DNA of 64,000 bases from Microbacterium sp. JZ31. Its GTDB lineage: Bacteria > Actinomycetota > Actinomycetes > Actinomycetales > Microbacteriaceae. Position 1 is the stretch's first letter. Every line of letters starts with the position of its first letter. Under the pieces are notes generated by a model that ran no database searches, was not told the origin of the DNA, and saw only the letters and a program-made list of their open reading frames with translations. The translations under genes were made by a program, and so were the position numbers. This document shows positions 28,319 through 38,228 of the stretch, piece after piece. The DNA lies in assembly GCF_016805985.1 (NCBI RefSeq), contig NZ_CP017661.1, positions 2,170,001 to 2,234,000 on the forward strand, given 5' to 3'.

Positions 28319-28517
28319 GACCTGCTCCTACTCACTCGTGTGTCCGTCGCCTGTAGGCTGTCGCGCCCCGTGCCGTCTGGCCGGGGTCTGCGACAAGGCG
28401 CGTGGCTGATGTGCCACCTGCCACGCTAGGGAGGGCCACCGACATCGGATGCGGCGTGCGCCCCGAGAGGAGCAGATGGGCGGCATTCGCCACCTGTGGA
28501 CGACACTACGCCGACTT
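28319..28517 (-). other. Long recA leader without a gene
   Basis: About 200 nt between the LexA box and the recA start hold no convincing ORF. GC skew is ordinary. The distance suggests a structured 5' leader or a second, SOS-independent promoter closer to recA, as known in mycobacteria; neither can be pinned to a sequence here. Confidence 0.4.
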
Positions 28518-28531
28518 CGAACGCATCTTCG
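28518..28531. promoter_or_regulatory. LexA box upstream of recA
   Basis: CGAACGCATCTTCG is a perfect CGAA-N6-TTCG site, about 200 nt before recA. A possible -10 TAGTGT (28502-28507 region, minus strand) lies just downstream, so transcription would start near 28495. Confidence 0.75.
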
Positions 28532-28539
28532 ATGACACG

Positions 28540-28552
28540 CCGCGAATCGCGG
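28540..28552. terminator. Short hairpin after the DUF3046 gene
   Basis: CCGCGAATCGCGG is a perfect 5-bp stem with a 3-nt loop between the DUF3046 stop and the recA LexA box; possibly the terminator of the clgR unit. Confidence 0.35.
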
Positions 28553-28570
28553 AGCGGGATTCGAACCGAC

Positions 28571-28789
28571 TCAGCGGCGCGGTTCGAGGCGGCCGACGCC
28601 ATAGCGGCGCTCGACCGGAACGTCGGTCTCCTCGCACAGCGAGAGCCAGATCTCGCGCGGCGGCACGCCCGCCTCCAAGGCGTCGAGCGCGGACCGCCCG
28701 ATGCCGGGCAGCACGAGATCGCTCAGGAGCGTCGTCGCGCGAGCGCCGAACTCGTCGTCGACCGCGCGCAGGAACTCGCTGCGCCTCAA
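28571..28789 (-). CDS. DUF3046 family protein
   Basis: A 72-aa protein of unknown function. The full-length DUF3046 pattern is visible: MRRSEFLRAVDDEFG, ARATTLLSDLVLPGIG, RSALDALEAGVPPREIW. It is almost always found between clgR and recA in actinobacteria, as here. ATG 28789 overlaps the clgR stop (ATGA), so it is translationally coupled to clgR. The helical, acidic character gives no hint of enzymatic activity. Confidence 0.85.
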   Translation of the reverse strand: MRRSEFLRAVDDEFGARATTLLSDLVLPGIGRSALDALEAGVPPREIWLSLCEETDVPVERRYGVGRLEPRR

Positions 28790-29094
28790 CGCAGCGACAG
28801 CTCGGGGCCGACCTCTGCGACGAGGTCGTAGGGCACCACGTCGGGGAAGGGCTGCACACCCTCGAGCACGGCGATGCGGTCGCCCACCTCGCGCATGATC
28901 GACGAGATCGGCACGTCGAGGGCCTCGGCCACCGACGCCAGGATCTCGCTCGACGCCTCCTTCTGCCCGCGCTCCACCTCGCTGAGGTAGCCGAGCGCGA
29001 CGCTCGCCCTGCTGGCGACCTGACGGAGGGTCTGGCCCTTCTGCTGACGCATGTCACGCAGAACATCGCCGATCTCTTGACGAACCAGGATCAT
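28786..29094 (-). CDS. clgR: XRE-family transcriptional activator ClgR
   Basis: ClgR (102 aa) is a helix-turn-helix regulator that activates clp protease and related stress genes in actinobacteria and is itself degraded by Clp. The HTH_3 domain occupies about residues 9-65: IGDVLRDMRQQKGQTLRQVA, then SVALGYLSEVERGQKEASSE. The start ATG 29094 follows GAGGAGGGG. It forms a unit with the DUF3046 gene and lies just downstream of cinA. Size, motif and context all fit. Confidence 0.9.
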   Translation of the reverse strand: MILVRQEIGDVLRDMRQQKGQTLRQVASRASVALGYLSEVERGQKEASSEILASVAEALDVPISSIMREVGDRIAVLEGVQPFPDVVPYDLVAEVGPELSLR

Positions 29095-29130
29095 TGCGGC
29101 CCCCTCCTCACTGCTCCCACCGGGTGCACA

Positions 29131-29159
29131 ACAGTACAACACCCATGAGCCCAATTTAA
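29131..29159 (-). promoter_or_regulatory. Candidate promoter of clgR
   Basis: -35-like TTAAAT (29159-29154), a 17-nt spacer and -10 TACTGT (29136-29131) on the minus strand, in an unusually AT-rich stretch. The predicted leader is about 30 nt. No convincing ClgR operator was recognised. Confidence 0.45.
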
Positions 29160-29230
29160 TCCCGCGCGCATATGTATCGGGTGGGAATCGGCGAAGTCCC
29201 TGCCGGCGGGACGCAAGACGGACGCGACCA

Positions 29231-29737
29231 TCAGCCCGCGCCGCCCCCCATGCGCACGGCGTCGGCCACATCTGCGAGCGCCTGCGCGCACGCGGCGCTC
29301 CGGATGGCGGCGCGCCCCCCGGGGAAGACCCACGAGCTGACCGTCGCTCCCCCTGGCGTCGCGACGCCGACGTGCACCGTGCCGACCGGCTGGCCGTCGG
29401 GCGAGCCCGGGCCGGCGATACCGGTGGTCGCGACGCCGACGTCTGCGGGCCTGCCGCCGACCGCCAGCGCCCGGCGCACGCCCTCGGCCATCTGGCGGGC
29501 GACGTCCGGGTGCACCGCGCCGTGCGCGGCGAGCAGGTCGTCATCGACGCCCAGGACGGACGCCTTGATCGCGGTGTCGTAGGCGACCACTCCTCCGCGC
29601 AGACTCGCGGATGCGCCCGGCACGTCGACCAGCGCCGACACCACCAGCCCGCCGGTGAGCGACTCCGCGACCGCGATGCTCCATCCGCGCTCGCGCAGCG
29701 CGGCGAGCACGGCGACGGCGGCGGATGCGGCGCTCAC
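29231..29737 (-). CDS. CinA C-terminal-type nicotinamide-nucleotide amidohydrolase
   Basis: A 168-aa stand-alone CinA C-terminal domain (PncC family), which deamidates nicotinamide mononucleotide for NAD salvage. Diagnostic segments are VAESLTGGLVVSALVDVPGAS (split over residues 23-43), GVVAYDTAIKASVLGV and GVATTGIAGPGSPDGQPVG. The N-terminal MoaB-like half of full CinA is absent, as usual in actinobacteria. GTG 29737 overlaps the pgsA stop (GTGA). Confidence 0.9.
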   Translation of the reverse strand: MSAASAAVAVLAALRERGWSIAVAESLTGGLVVSALVDVPGASASLRGGVVAYDTAIKASVLGVDDDLLAAHGAVHPDVARQMAEGVRRALAVGGRPADVGVATTGIAGPGSPDGQPVGTVHVGVATPGGATVSSWVFPGGRAAIRSAACAQALADVADAVRMGGGAG

Positions 29738-30309
29738 CGCGCCGCCCTCGCCCCCCGCACCTGTGCGACGACGTAGTCGATGCCGCTCGCGATCGTCAGG
29801 AGCACGGCGAGCGACATCAGGACCAGCGAGACGACCGAGAACGCCTGCACGCCGATCAGCAGCCAGAACGGCAGCAGCGCCCACGACAGCGCGATCGCCT
29901 GCACGACGGTCTTGATCTTGCCCATCCAGGCGGCGGCGACCACGTGCTCGTTCGCGATCATGAGGCGGTGGACGGTGATGCCCCACTCGCGGATCAGGAT
30001 GATCACGACCATCCACCACCACACCTCGCCGAGGATCGCGAGGCCGATGAAGCCCGCGCCGGTGAGGAACTTGTCGGCGATCGGATCCCACAGCTTGCCG
30101 AAGTCGCTCACGATGTCGTGGCGACGCGCGAGGTAGCCGTCGACCCAGTCGGTCGACATCCCGACCACGAAGATGATCGCCGCGGTCCACCGCAGCGCGA
30201 GGTTCGAGTCCCCCAGCATCCCGCCGAGCAGCAGCAGGATCAGCGAGAGCACCGCGAGCGGGATGCGCGCGACCGTGATCGCGTTCGGCAGCTGCCGGGG
30301 AATCGCCAT
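29734..30309 (-). CDS. pgsA: CDP-diacylglycerol--glycerol-3-phosphate 3-phosphatidyltransferase
   Basis: An integral membrane enzyme (191 aa) making phosphatidylglycerol phosphate. The CDP-alcohol phosphotransferase signature D-x2-DG-x2-AR-x8-G-x3-D-x3-D is complete from DWVDGYLARR to LWDPIADK (about residues 54-80). About five or six membrane segments are visible. It starts 5 nt after the ftsK stop and overlaps cinA by 4 nt, so ftsK-pgsA-cinA are probably cotranscribed. A paralogue acting on inositol phosphate is less likely given the context. Confidence 0.92.
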   Translation of the reverse strand: MAIPRQLPNAITVARIPLAVLSLILLLLGGMLGDSNLALRWTAAIIFVVGMSTDWVDGYLARRHDIVSDFGKLWDPIADKFLTGAGFIGLAILGEVWWWMVVIILIREWGITVHRLMIANEHVVAAAWMGKIKTVVQAIALSWALLPFWLLIGVQAFSVVSLVLMSLAVLLTIASGIDYVVAQVRGARAAR

Positions 30310-30314
30310 GTGTA

Positions 30315-33062
30315 TCAGTCCCGTCCGGTCAGCTGCCAGGCGTCTTCGTCGCCCTCGTCGTCCTCGACCGGATGGCCGCGGAACTGCGCCTCGATCGGGT
30401 CGTCGCCGTAGCGATCGTCCGCGTGGCCCTCGCCGCTCTCGGGAGCGGCGGCGGGACGCGCGGGCGGCTCCTCGCCCTTGATGCGCGCCAGCACCTCGGG
30501 CAGCTGCTCGGGCGTCACGAGCACGTCGCGGGCCTTGGATCCCTCGGACGGCCCGACGATCTCGCGCGACTCCAGCAGGTCCATGAGGCGACCCGCCTTC
30601 GCGAAGCCCACGCGGAGCTTGCGCTGCAGCATGGAGGTCGAGCCGAACTGGCTCGTGACCACGAGCTCTGCCGCGGCGAGCAGCACCTCGAGGTCGTCGC
30701 CGATGTCCTCGTCGATCTCCTTCTTCTTCGCCTCGATCGCCTCGGCGACGTCCGAGCGGTACTCGGGGCGGGCCTGGCCGGTGACGTGCTTGACGACGCG
30801 GTCGATCTCGTCCTCGGTGACCCAGGCTCCCTGCACACGCAGCGGCTTGGACGACCCCATGGGCGAGAACAGCGCGTCACCCTGACCGATGAGCTTGTCG
30901 GCGCCGCCTTCGTCGAGGATCACGCGGCTGTCGGTCACGCTCGTGACCGCGAACGCCAGACGCGAGGGCACGTTCGCCTTGATCAGGCCCGTGACGACGT
31001 TCACGGACGGGCGCTGCGTCGCGAGCACCAGGTGGATGCCGGCGGCGCGCGCCAGCTGCGTGATGCGCACGATCGAGTCCTCGACGTCGCGCGGCGCGAC
31101 CATCATCAGGTCGGCGAGCTCGTCGACCACGACGAGAAGGTAGGGGTACGGCTTGAGCACCCGCTCGCTGCCGACGGGCACCTCGACCTCGCCCTTCGCG
31201 AGCGCGGCGTTGAAGTCGTCGACATGGCGGAACCCGAACGACGCGAGGTCGTCGTACCGCATGTCCATCTCCTTCACGACCCACTGCAGGGCCTCGGCGG
31301 CCTTCTTCGGGTTCGTGATGATGGGCGTGATCAGGTGCGGCACACCCGCGTAGTTCGTGAGCTCGACGCGCTTGGGGTCGACGAGCACCATGCGCACCTC
31401 GCTGGGCTTCGCGCGCATCAGGATGCTCGTGATCATCGAGTTGATGAAGCTCGACTTGCCGGAGCCCGTCGAGCCCGCCACCAGCAGGTGCGGCATCTTG
31501 GCGAGGTTCGCGACGACGAAGCCGCCGCCGACGTCCTTGCCGACGCCGACCGTGAGCGGGTGCGAAGACTTCTGCGCGGCGGCCGAGCGCAGCACGTCGC
31601 CCAGCGCGACCGTCTCGCGGTCGGTGTTGGGGATCTCGATGCCGATCGCGCTCTTGCCTGGGATCGGCGCCAGGATGCGCACGTCGTTCGACGCCACGGC
31701 GTAGGAGATGTTGCTCTGCAGCTGCGTGATCCGCTCGACGCGCACGCCGGGCGCCAGCTCGATCTCGTACTGCGTGACGGTCGGTCCGCGCGAGAACCCG
31801 GTGACCTTCGCCTCGACCTTGAACTCCGCGAGAACACGGGTGAGCTGCTCGACGACGCGGTCGTTCGCCTCGCTGCGCGCCACGGCCGGCGGGCCGGACG
31901 ACAGCGACGCGGGCGACGGCAGCACGTAGGGGGCGACGGGCGGCTGCGGGCCGCGTCCGCCCGGGCCGTCGGTGCCGAAGCCCATCAGTCCCGGCAGCTC
32001 GCCCGTCTCGGAGTCGTCGCCGTCGCCGACGAGCCCCGTGGAGCCGTGTTCGGCGAGCGATCCGGTCACGCCGCTGATCGAGCTGAGCACCTGCGTCGCG
32101 GAGTCGCGCGGGTCCTCCTCGGGCTCGGCCACGACGATCGCCTTGTCGTAGCCCCCGTCGCTCTGCTCGGTGAGCAGCTCGGTGAGATCCTGGGGCGAGT
32201 CGACGACATCCGGGTCCTCTTCGCGACCCGACTTGTTTCGGCGCCACCACGGGACGTGCTCGTCGTCGCTCTCGGTGAGCACCTCGGTGGGCGCCGTCTG
32301 CGCCTTCGCGTTCGCGTTCGCGTTCTCCTCCGCGTGCTCCGCCCCGAACATCCATGCGTACAGCTCGCCCAGGCGGCGGCCGATGCGGTTCGGCGGCGTC
32401 TTGGTGATGATCAGCACGCTCAGGGCTGCGACCAGCGACAGCAGCACGTAGGCGCCGATCGGGCTCAGCAGCATGGCCGTCGGCTCCCCGACCAGCCAGC
32501 CGAACAGGCCCCCGGACCGGCTCAGTGCCGGCATGCCCTCGGACGGCTGGGGGCGGGAGCCCGCGATATGGCAGAAGCCCGCGACCGTGACGGTCAGCAG
32601 GGTGAAGCCGATGCCGATGCGGCCGTTGTCGTGCACGGAGGAGGGATGGCGGAACAGCCATCCCGCGAGCAGGAGCAGCGCGACCGGGAAGACGAACGCC
32701 GTGCGCCCGATCAGCATGCCGAACGTGTACGCGCTGATGTTCATCGCGATCTCGTTGCCGATGAAGAACCACTCGGTCACGGCGCCCGCGATCGCGAGCA
32801 TCACGAGCAGCAGCGGGAAGCCGTCGCGGCGGTCGTCCTTCTCCAGCCCCTCGGGCCCGAACGCGCGGAAGAGCGCGCCGACCGCGTGGCCGAGCCCGTT
32901 CCAGGCGCGCACCACGACGGACGGGCGGTCCGTCTCCTCGAAGTAGGGCTTCGCGGCCGGCTCAGCCTTCTTGCGCGCGCGCGAAGGTGCGGCCTCGGGC
33001 TTCGAGGCCGCCCGGCTCTTGCTCGCGGCCTGACCCTTGGACGCGGCGGACGTGCGTGGCAT
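30315..33062 (-). CDS. ftsK: DNA translocase FtsK
   Basis: FtsK (915 aa) couples chromosome segregation to division at the septum. The N-terminus is Lys/Ala-rich, followed by four or five membrane segments at about 60-235, an acidic low-complexity linker to about 400, then the motor: [16 protein letters not shown] (Walker A, about 545), [19 protein letters not shown], and [15 protein letters not shown] (Walker B). The gamma winged helix ([20 protein letters not shown]) occupies about 815-880. TACCGT lies 6 nt before ATG 33062. Confidence 0.96.
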   Translation of the reverse strand: MPRTSAASKGQAASKSRAASKPEAAPSRARKKAEPAAKPYFEETDRPSVVVRAWNGLGHAVGALFRAFGPEGLEKDDRRDGFPLLLVMLAIAGAVTEWFFIGNEIAMNISAYTFGMLIGRTAFVFPVALLLLAGWLFRHPSSVHDNGRIGIGFTLLTVTVAGFCHIAGSRPQPSEGMPALSRSGGLFGWLVGEPTAMLLSPIGAYVLLSLVAALSVLIITKTPPNRIGRRLGELYAWMFGAEHAEENANANAKAQTAPTEVLTESDDEHVPWWRRNKSGREEDPDVVDSPQDLTELLTEQSDGGYDKAIVVAEPEEDPRDSATQVLSSISGVTGSLAEHGSTGLVGDGDDSETGELPGLMGFGTDGPGGRGPQPPVAPYVLPSPASLSSGPPAVARSEANDRVVEQLTRVLAEFKVEAKVTGFSRGPTVTQYEIELAPGVRVERITQLQSNISYAVASNDVRILAPIPGKSAIGIEIPNTDRETVALGDVLRSAAAQKSSHPLTVGVGKDVGGGFVVANLAKMPHLLVAGSTGSGKSSFINSMITSILMRAKPSEVRMVLVDPKRVELTNYAGVPHLITPIITNPKKAAEALQWVVKEMDMRYDDLASFGFRHVDDFNAALAKGEVEVPVGSERVLKPYPYLLVVVDELADLMMVAPRDVEDSIVRITQLARAAGIHLVLATQRPSVNVVTGLIKANVPSRLAFAVTSVTDSRVILDEGGADKLIGQGDALFSPMGSSKPLRVQGAWVTEDEIDRVVKHVTGQARPEYRSDVAEAIEAKKKEIDEDIGDDLEVLLAAAELVVTSQFGSTSMLQRKLRVGFAKAGRLMDLLESREIVGPSEGSKARDVLVTPEQLPEVLARIKGEEPPARPAAAPESGEGHADDRYGDDPIEAQFRGHPVEDDEGDEDAWQLTGRD

Positions 33063-33068
33063 GCCTCC

Positions 33069-33074
33069 ACGGTA
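33069..33074 (-). promoter_or_regulatory. -10 box of ftsK
   Basis: TACCGT lies 6 nt before ATG 33062. GGAGGC between them could also serve as a ribosome-binding site if transcription starts further upstream. Confidence 0.4.
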
Positions 33075-33146
33075 CGCGCGAGGGCCGACATCGCGCGGCA
33101 GCGACGCCGGGCACTGCCCGGATCCGCGCCGCGGGACCCGCCCGGA

Positions 33147-33854
33147 TCACTCCGGGTCGGCGCAGAAGCCCACGACGTCGTCGGTCGCAGCGATGCCCGT
33201 GGGCTCGCGATCGGCGCCGATCACCCTGAGATAGACGACGGTGTCGGCGTCCTCCTGCCAGTACGCGAGATCCGATCCCGCCACCTCGATCAGCAGCTGC
33301 CCGGTCTCCCCCGGCACCACGAACAGCGTCGTCAGGCCGGCGTCGTCGACGCGCTCCGCGTCGGGATACGCCGCCTCGACGTCGCTCCGCGGAGCACCGA
33401 CCCGGATCCCCTCCTCGGTCGCGATCTCCTGCCCGAGCACGTCGATCCGCTGCAGCGGCGCGTCCGGCGCCTCGGACCGGACCGTGAACGCCGGCCCGCC
33501 CGCGCCGCCATACCCACCGTCCGGAACGGTGTAGGCGTCGACGGTCTGCCAGAACGGCCGCGAGCAGTCCTCGACGAGCTCGACCATCTCGAGCCCCTCG
33601 CCTGCGACGGCGCTCCCCAGCAGGAGCGGACCGAGCCCGTCGGCGGACACGGTCAGCTCCGCGAGCCCCGGCGCGCCCGTCGGCACGGCACTCGGCGTCG
33701 GCACGGCAGTCGGCGTCGGCGAAGCGCTCGCCGACGGCGACGGGGCGGTGGACGACGGGCTCGCCGCGGCGGAGTTGCCCGGTGATGGCTCTCCGCCGCA
33801 CGCGGCGAGCACGAGCATCGTGGCGAGGAGCGGAACGGCCGATAGGCGCTTCAC
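33147..33854 (-). CDS. Predicted lipoprotein of unknown function
   Basis: A 235-aa exported protein. The signal peptide ends in lipobox LAACGG (cysteine at about residue 18), followed by about 45 residues of Ser/Pro/Thr/Ala spacer typical of wall-spanning linkers. The rest is one globular domain with two far-apart cysteines (VEDCSRPF and GFCADPE). No known catalytic motif was recognised. GTG 33854 has TAGGCT seven bases upstream (leaderless). It is flanked by rnj and ftsK, with no evident functional link. Confidence 0.75.
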   Translation of the reverse strand: MKRLSAVPLLATMLVLAACGGEPSPGNSAAASPSSTAPSPSASASPTPTAVPTPSAVPTGAPGLAELTVSADGLGPLLLGSAVAGEGLEMVELVEDCSRPFWQTVDAYTVPDGGYGGAGGPAFTVRSEAPDAPLQRIDVLGQEIATEEGIRVGAPRSDVEAAYPDAERVDDAGLTTLFVVPGETGQLLIEVAGSDLAYWQEDADTVVYLRVIGADREPTGIAATDDVVGFCADPE

Positions 33855-33861
33855 GCGAGCG

Positions 33862-33867
33862 AGCCTA
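33862..33867 (-). promoter_or_regulatory. -10 box of the 33147-33854 lipoprotein gene
   Basis: TAGGCT lies 7 nt before GTG 33854. Confidence 0.45.
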
Positions 33868-33919
33868 TGCGGTCGAGCGACGCCGAGGCGACGCCGGGTC
33901 CGCGCCGCGGGACGCGCTG

Positions 33920-35596
<1,677 letters not shown>

Positions 35597-35640
35597 GGTC
35601 CGCCTTTCACGGGCGCGGCGCGAGGCGGCACCCGGTTTCG

Positions 35641-35668
35641 GGTCGCATGCCGAGTCGGGCATGCGACC
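35641..35668 (-). terminator. Hairpin between dapA and rnj
   Basis: GGTCGCATGCC pairs perfectly with GGCATGCGACC (11 bp) around a 6-nt loop. It could terminate dapA transcription or structure the rnj leader; no U-tract follows. Confidence 0.5.
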
Positions 35669-35735
35669 TCGGTGTCGTGTTCTCTTGTGTGGGTGCGGCG
35701 TTCTCCGCCGCGGGGAATCGTGGGCCGACGTCGCG

Positions 35736-36713
35736 TCAGCGGGTGGTGCCGGCGATCTTCGGCAGTGCGCCGCCCGCGGCCGCGTTGCGGTCGGGGCGGA
35801 AGTTCGAGAGGTCGACGCCGGCGACATCCTTCACGAGGGCCAGCTCGTCCTCGATGATCGCGGCCTCCCACTCCTCCGGCCCGACGAGCGGCAGGCGCAC
35901 GCGCGGGCTGGAGATGCGGCCGAGGCCGTGCAGGATGTACTTCGCCGACACCGTGCCCGGCACGTGCGTCATGACGGCGCGCACGAGCGGCTCGAGCTTC
36001 ATGTGCTGCTCGGTCGCCGCGGCGAGATCGCCGCGGTTCACCGCGTCGACGATCATGCGGTACGGCGCCGCCGCGATGTTCGCGGTCACGCCGATCAGCC
36101 CCGATGCGCCGATCGCGAGGTGCGGCAGCACGTTCGCGTCGTCGCCCGAGAAGTACAGCAGGTCGGTTTGGTTCAGCACGCGGCTGACCTCGCTGAAGTC
36201 GCCCTTGGCGTCCTTGATCGCGAGGATGTTGGGGTGCTTCGCGAGCCGCAGGATCGTCTCGTATTTGATGGGGACGCCCGTGCGGCCCGGGATGTCGTAG
36301 AGGATGACCGGCAGGTCGGTGGAGTCCGCCACCAGCCGGAAGTGCGTCAGGATGCCCGCCTGCGTGGGCTTGTTGTAGTACGGCGTGACGATCATGATGC
36401 CGTCGGCGCCGGCCTTCTCGCTCTTGCGGTAGAGCTCGATCGCGTGCGCGGTCTCGTTGGATCCGCCGCCCGTGATGATCTTTGCGCGCCCCGCCGCGAC
36501 GTCCTTGCCCACCTCGACGAGGCGCAGCTTCTCGGGGTCGGTGAGCGTCGAGGTCTCGCCCGTCGTGCCGGTCACGACGATGCCGTCGGCACCCGACGTG
36601 ATGACGTCGTCGATGTGCTTCTCGACGGCGGGCCAGTCGACCTCGCCGTCGGCCGTCATCGGAGTGACGAGCGCGACGAGCACCTGTCCGAAGGGGTTGC
36701 CCGAGTGCGTCAT
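35736..36713 (-). CDS. dapA: 4-hydroxy-tetrahydrodipicolinate synthase
   Basis: DapA (325 aa) condenses pyruvate with aspartate semialdehyde, the first committed step to lysine and diaminopimelate. It is a (beta/alpha)8 aldolase. GTTGETSTL is near residue 52, the catalytic tyrosine in VTPYYNKPTQ near 114, and the Schiff-base lysine in LAIKDAKGDF near 170. GRTG near 146 is also typical. TAGCCT lies 7 nt before ATG 36713. The C-terminal tail (NAAAGGALPKI) is slightly longer than in E. coli. Confidence 0.96.
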   Translation of the reverse strand: MTHSGNPFGQVLVALVTPMTADGEVDWPAVEKHIDDVITSGADGIVVTGTTGETSTLTDPEKLRLVEVGKDVAAGRAKIITGGGSNETAHAIELYRKSEKAGADGIMIVTPYYNKPTQAGILTHFRLVADSTDLPVILYDIPGRTGVPIKYETILRLAKHPNILAIKDAKGDFSEVSRVLNQTDLLYFSGDDANVLPHLAIGASGLIGVTANIAAAPYRMIVDAVNRGDLAAATEQHMKLEPLVRAVMTHVPGTVSAKYILHGLGRISSPRVRLPLVGPEEWEAAIIEDELALVKDVAGVDLSNFRPDRNAAAGGALPKIAGTTR

Positions 36714-36720
36714 GCTCCCC

Positions 36721-36726
36721 AGGCTA
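36721..36726 (-). promoter_or_regulatory. -10 box of dapA
   Basis: TAGCCT lies 7 nt before ATG 36713. The intervening GGGGAG could alternatively be a ribosome-binding site. Confidence 0.45.
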
Positions 36727-36739
36727 TCGTCCCGCGCTC

Positions 36740-37258
36740 TCAGGCTCCTGCGGATCCCGCGCGCTCGAGCACCTCGAAGCGGTAGCGCGTGCCCGTGCGG
36801 CTCGTGTGCCACTGTCCGGGCGCGGGGTCGGCGCGACTGAGTCGCCAGGAGGCGTCGACCTCGGGCGCGAAGGCGTCGCCCTCGACGTCGACGTCGATGC
36901 GGGTGACCCAGAGCTCGTCGAGCAGCGGCATCGCCTGCCGGTAGATCTCGGCGCCGCCGATCACCCACACGTCGTCCCCCAGCTCACGGGCGCGGTGCAG
37001 CGCGTCATCGAGCGCATGCACGACCTCGGCGCCCGGTGCGTCGAACGACTCGTCGCGCGTGACCACCACGTTCGGCCGGCCCGGCAGCGGGCGGAACCGA
37101 TCCGGAAAGGACTGCCACGTGCGCCTGCCCATCACGACGGGCGCACCGGTCGTGACCCGCTTGAAGTACGCCATGTCCTCCGGGAGGTCCCACGGCATGC
37201 CGCCGTCGGCGCCGATCGCGCCGTTGGCCGCCTGCGCCCAGATCGCGCGGACCGCCAT
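36740..37258 (-). CDS. folA: Dihydrofolate reductase
   Basis: FolA (172 aa) regenerates tetrahydrofolate with NADPH after thymidylate synthesis. IWAQAANGAIGADGGMPWDLPED holds the substrate-binding region (split at residues 6-28), the conserved acidic residue follows GGMPWDLPED, and MGRRTWQSFP and WVIGGAEIYRQAM form the NADPH site. ATG 37258 overlaps the thyA stop (ATGA), so the two enzymes of the thymidylate cycle are translationally coupled. Confidence 0.95.
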   Translation of the reverse strand: MAVRAIWAQAANGAIGADGGMPWDLPEDMAYFKRVTTGAPVVMGRRTWQSFPDRFRPLPGRPNVVVTRDESFDAPGAEVVHALDDALHRARELGDDVWVIGGAEIYRQAMPLLDELWVTRIDVDVEGDAFAPEVDASWRLSRADPAPGQWHTSRTGTRYRFEVLERAGSAGA

Positions 37259-38058
37259 CAGACCGCGACGGCCGCGCGGATCGGCGGGTGGTGCTGGTAG
37301 TCGTGCACCGCGAAGTCCTCGAACTCGTAGTCGAAGATCGACGCGGGCTTCCGGGTGATCTCGAGCGTCGGGTACGGGAACGGATCGCGCGAGAGCTGCT
37401 CGGCGACCTGATCGCGGTGGTTGTCGTAGATGTGCACGTCGCCGCCCGTCCACACGAACTCGCCCGGCTCCAGGCCCGTCTGCTGCGCCATCATCATGGT
37501 CAGCAGCGCGTACGACGCGATGTTGAAGGGCACACCCAAGAACATGTCCGCACTGCGCTGATAGAGCTGGCACGACAGCTTGCCGTCGGCGACGTAGAAC
37601 TGGAAGAACGCGTGGCACGGCGGCAGCGCCATGTCGGGGATCTCGGCGGGGTTCCACGCCGAGACCACGATGCGGCGCGAATCGGGGTTGCTCTTCAGCA
37701 GGTCGACGGCCTGCTGGATCTGGTCGATCTGCTCGCCGCTCGGGGTGGGCCACGAGCGCCACTGCACGCCGTACACGGGCCCGAGCTCGCCGTCGGCGTC
37801 AGCCCACTCGTCCCAGATCGTCACTCCGCGCTCCTGCAGCCAGCGCACATTCGAGTCGCCGCGCAGGAACCACAGCAGCTCGAGCGCGACGGACTTGAAG
37901 TGCACGCGCTTGGTCGTGATCAGCGGGAAGCCCTGCGAGAGGTCGTAGCGCAGCTGCCGCCCGAACACGCTGGTCGTGCCGGTGCCCGTGCGGTCGTCCT
38001 TGTGCGTGCCGTGCGCGAGCACGTCGCGCAGCAGGTCTTCGTACGGTGTCGGGATCAC
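37258..38058 (-). CDS. thyA: Thymidylate synthase
   Basis: ThyA (266 aa from this start) methylates dUMP to dTMP using methylenetetrahydrofolate. [11 protein letters not shown], the catalytic cysteine in [12 protein letters not shown] (about residue 149), [18 protein letters not shown] and VHIYDNH are all present. GTG 38058 is chosen over the upstream ATG 38088 because TACCCT ends 7 nt before the GTG, giving a leaderless start, and because the length matches E. coli ThyA (264 aa). folA follows with a 4-nt overlap. Confidence 0.95.
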   Translation of the reverse strand: MIPTPYEDLLRDVLAHGTHKDDRTGTGTTSVFGRQLRYDLSQGFPLITTKRVHFKSVALELLWFLRGDSNVRWLQERGVTIWDEWADADGELGPVYGVQWRSWPTPSGEQIDQIQQAVDLLKSNPDSRRIVVSAWNPAEIPDMALPPCHAFFQFYVADGKLSCQLYQRSADMFLGVPFNIASYALLTMMMAQQTGLEPGEFVWTGGDVHIYDNHRDQVAEQLSRDPFPYPTLEITRKPASIFDYEFEDFAVHDYQHHPPIRAAVAV

Positions 38059-38065
38059 GCGATCC

Positions 38066-38071
38066 AGGGTA
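38066..38071 (-). promoter_or_regulatory. -10 box of thyA-folA (leaderless)
   Basis: TACCCT lies 7 nt before GTG 38058; it decides the thyA start. Confidence 0.5.
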
Positions 38072-38228
38072 GACCCGGCTTCGGACATCCGGATCAGGCG
38101 CGCGCGAACCGGGCCGCCGGGCGCGAGGACGTCGCCGCGCGCGTCGCGGACATCCCTGCCTGGGCAGTTCTGCCCTCGTTCACCGGACGGTCGTCCTCCG
38201 GTGACGCGGGGAGAGAAGCGTCGCGCGG

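Noticed and set aside
28553..28570. GGTTCGAATCCCGC on the minus strand resembles a tRNA T-loop
   Set aside because: The flanking bases cannot form a T-stem or acceptor stem, and no D or anticodon arm is present upstream; the sequence is the end of the DUF3046 gene and its terminator.
38059..38088. Upstream ATG start for thyA
   Set aside because: The -10 TACCCT at 38066-38071 lies inside that extension, so the mRNA would begin after the ATG.
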